A program made the translations under genes and the position numbers. The notes beneath the pieces are model-generated. The model was given only the letters and a program-made list of their open reading frames with translations, did no database searches and had not been told where the DNA came from. From Thiotrichaceae bacterium (lineage in GTDB: Bacteria > Pseudomonadota > Gammaproteobacteria > Thiotrichales > Thiotrichaceae), in assembly GCA_027008885.1 (NCBI GenBank), contig JALVDQ010000311.1:1-9138 (forward strand): a stretch of 9,138 nucleotides of DNA, in the 5' to 3' direction. Positions 7,911 to 9,138 of this stretch are shown piece by piece (the stretch's first letter is position 1; each line of letters opens with the position of its first letter).

Positions 7911-7944
7911 AATTCTAATATACTAATATTAGAATTGCAAACAA
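7911..7944 (-). promoter_or_regulatory. Candidate promoter with overlapping perfect dyad
   Basis: AATTCTAATA (7911-7920) and TATTAGAATT (7927-7936) form a perfect 10-bp inverted repeat with a 6-nt centre. The match extends through GC on both sides past one extra A. On the minus strand TTGTTT (7944 to 7939) and TATATT (7922 to 7917) lie 16 nt apart, so the dyad covers the spacer and -10 of a promoter for the Gly/Asn-rich gene. That is the classic place for a repressor or regulator site. The leader would be about 70 nt. The AT-rich context allows other promoter readings, such as TTGAAC with TAATAT. Confidence 0.45.
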
Positions 7945-7991
7945 AAGGTTCAATTTTTTTTACAAAATATCCCATTAGAGAGAGTTAACAG

Positions 7992-8020
7992 TTGCGTGTA
8001 TATACAGTCTAGGATAAATT
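7992..8020 (+). promoter_or_regulatory. Weak candidate promoter of nagZ
   Basis: TTGCGT (7992-7997) and TAAATT (8015-8020) are 17 nt apart, matching the consensus at three and four of six positions. The palindrome TGTATATACA lies in the spacer. Transcription would start near 8027, about 75 nt before nagZ. The surrounding sequence is AT-rich, so chance matches are likely. Confidence 0.25.
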
Positions 8021-8100
8021 CATGCAACAAATATTTTTTTCTTCTATGATTAATTTTACCAGGCTCATAAATAATATAAATCAACAGGACGACCAAAAAT

Positions 8101-9105
8101 ATGGCTATTGCACCCCTGATGCTTGATCTTCATGGCATTGAATTATCAAAAGAAGAAATAGAACTACTGCAACACCCCCTGACGGGTGGCATTATTTTAT
8201 TTGGCAGAAATTACGAATCCACCGAACAGCTTTCTGTCCTGGTTGATTCCATCCGCAAATCCGCAAACAAGCCATTCCTGATATCCGTTGACCATGAAGG
8301 TGGCAGGGTACAGCGTTTTAAATCCGAATTTACCCGCTTGCCTGCCGTTGCCAAAATTAGCGAATACGATCATGCCCGGCAACGCGCCTATCATCATGGC
8401 TGGTTAATGGCTGCCGAATTGCGCGCCATGGATATTGATTTCAGCTTTGCTCCAGTGCTTGATGTGAATTATGGCGTAAGCGAAGTCATCGGTGATCGCT
8501 CCTTTCACAAGGAACCCCAAACCATTTCACTCCTCGCCAAAGAATATATTAGCGGAATGCATGACGCGGGAATGGCATCCACAGGCAAGCACTTTCCCGG
8601 ACACGGTGCCGTCGCGGAAGATTCACACCATGACATTCCGATAGACAGGCGCACCCGGGATGAAATCTGGGAAAATGATATTCTACCCTTTGCCGAACTC
8701 ATCGAAGCGGGTCTGGACGCGGTTATGCCCGCCCATATTATTTATGAAAAACTGGATGACAAGCCTGCCGGATTCTCTGCCTACTGGCTCCAGGAGGTTT
8801 TACGCAAACAGCTAAATTTTGCAGGTGTAATTTTTAGTGACGACCTCTCAATGCAGGGAGCATCCGTTATGGGTGGCTATGCAGAGCGCGCAAAAGCAGC
8901 CATGCAGGCAGGCTGCGACATGATTCTGCTGTGCAATAACCGTGAAGGCGCAATCGACGTGCTTGACCATGCGAATATCAAACAAGGCAGCACATCAGCG
9001 CAACGCCTCGATAGAATGCGCGGAAAATCCTTTATGAATCGCTCCGCACTGCTGGATACACGTCGCTGGGCGGAAGCTGTTGAAGACATCAGCGCAATTG
9101 TTTGA
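8101..9105 (+). CDS. nagZ: Beta-N-acetylglucosaminidase of muropeptide recycling
   Basis: This cytoplasmic glycoside hydrolase family 3 enzyme removes N-acetylglucosamine from GlcNAc-1,6-anhydroMurNAc peptides during cell-wall recycling. Its products feed anhydroMurNAc-peptide signalling to AmpR-type regulators in species that carry them. The 334-residue, single-domain protein has no signal peptide. It shows VDHEGGRVQR (63-72), KHFPGHG (163-169), the flexible-loop SHHD with catalytic H176, and FSDDLSM with nucleophile D248, the same numbers as in enterobacterial NagZ. These residues separate it from secreted multidomain family 3 glucosidases. An AGGA lies 11 nt before the ATG, rather far, but the conserved opening fixes the start. 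It is divergent from the Gly/Asn-rich gene, and no terminator is visible in the 33 nt after it. Confidence 0.96.
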   Translation: MAIAPLMLDLHGIELSKEEIELLQHPLTGGIILFGRNYESTEQLSVLVDSIRKSANKPFLISVDHEGGRVQRFKSEFTRLPAVAKISEYDHARQRAYHHGWLMAAELRAMDIDFSFAPVLDVNYGVSEVIGDRSFHKEPQTISLLAKEYISGMHDAGMASTGKHFPGHGAVAEDSHHDIPIDRRTRDEIWENDILPFAELIEAGLDAVMPAHIIYEKLDDKPAGFSAYWLQEVLRKQLNFAGVIFSDDLSMQGASVMGGYAERAKAAMQAGCDMILLCNNREGAIDVLDHANIKQGSTSAQRLDRMRGKSFMNRSALLDTRRWAEAVEDISAIV

Positions 9106-9138
9106 TCTGCCATTATCTGCCATTGGGTTATTCGTAAT

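Noticed and set aside
7840..7911. Upstream start for the Gly/Asn-rich protein at 7911
   Set aside because: The added residues are charged and would bury the signal peptide. The ATG at 7839 has AGGAG at the right spacing.
7991..8007. LexA-like box before nagZ
   Set aside because: The right half TATATACAG fits, but the left half reads TTGC instead of CTGT, so one of the two essential half-sites is missing.
9105..9124. Tandem ATCTGCCATT duplication after nagZ
   Set aside because: It is a perfect 10-bp duplication but short, with no associated structure in the remaining bases, and is probably a simple slippage product.

Overview
The window looks like a chromosomal segment of a gammaproteobacterium of moderate to low GC, probably an aerobic or sulfur-oxidizing one. 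Several proteins point this way. There is a complete ubiquinol:cytochrome c reductase operon in the proteobacterial order petA-petB-petC. PurB is of the E. coli type, and the NagZ catalytic residues fall at the same numbers as in the enterobacterial enzymes. A Gly/Asn-rich exported protein resembles sulfur globule envelope proteins of sulfur-oxidizing Gammaproteobacteria. That last link is an inference from composition and cannot be proven here.

Layout. 1-215: non-coding, with three palindromic elements downstream of petC. 216-3039 (minus): petABC, with 1-nt and 4-nt overlaps between genes. 3040-3269: non-coding, holding the petA leader and a strong intrinsic terminator for adk. 3270-3920 (minus): adk with a four-cysteine LID. 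3921-4032: short divergent control region with overlapping adk and purB promoter candidates. 4033-5406 (plus): purB. 5407-5672: repeat-filled spacer with two 82-bp tandem units, six heptanucleotide units and a partial third copy. 5673-7019 (plus): xseA, starting well inside the longer open frame. 7061-7094: bidirectional terminator between convergent genes. 7132-7839 (minus): the Gly/Asn-rich exported protein. 7840-8100: AT-rich divergent control region with a perfect 10-bp dyad. 8101-9105 (plus): nagZ. 9106-9138: short tail.

Function. petABC is respiratory. purB makes AMP and adk turns AMP into ADP, so these divergent neighbours share one metabolite. xseA (DNA repair) and nagZ (cell-wall recycling) are independent housekeeping genes. 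No mobile element genes, CRISPR array, tRNA or rRNA were seen. I see no clear new multi-gene system. The least ordinary parts are the exported Gly/Asn-rich protein with its palindromic promoter, and the composite repeat array before xseA.
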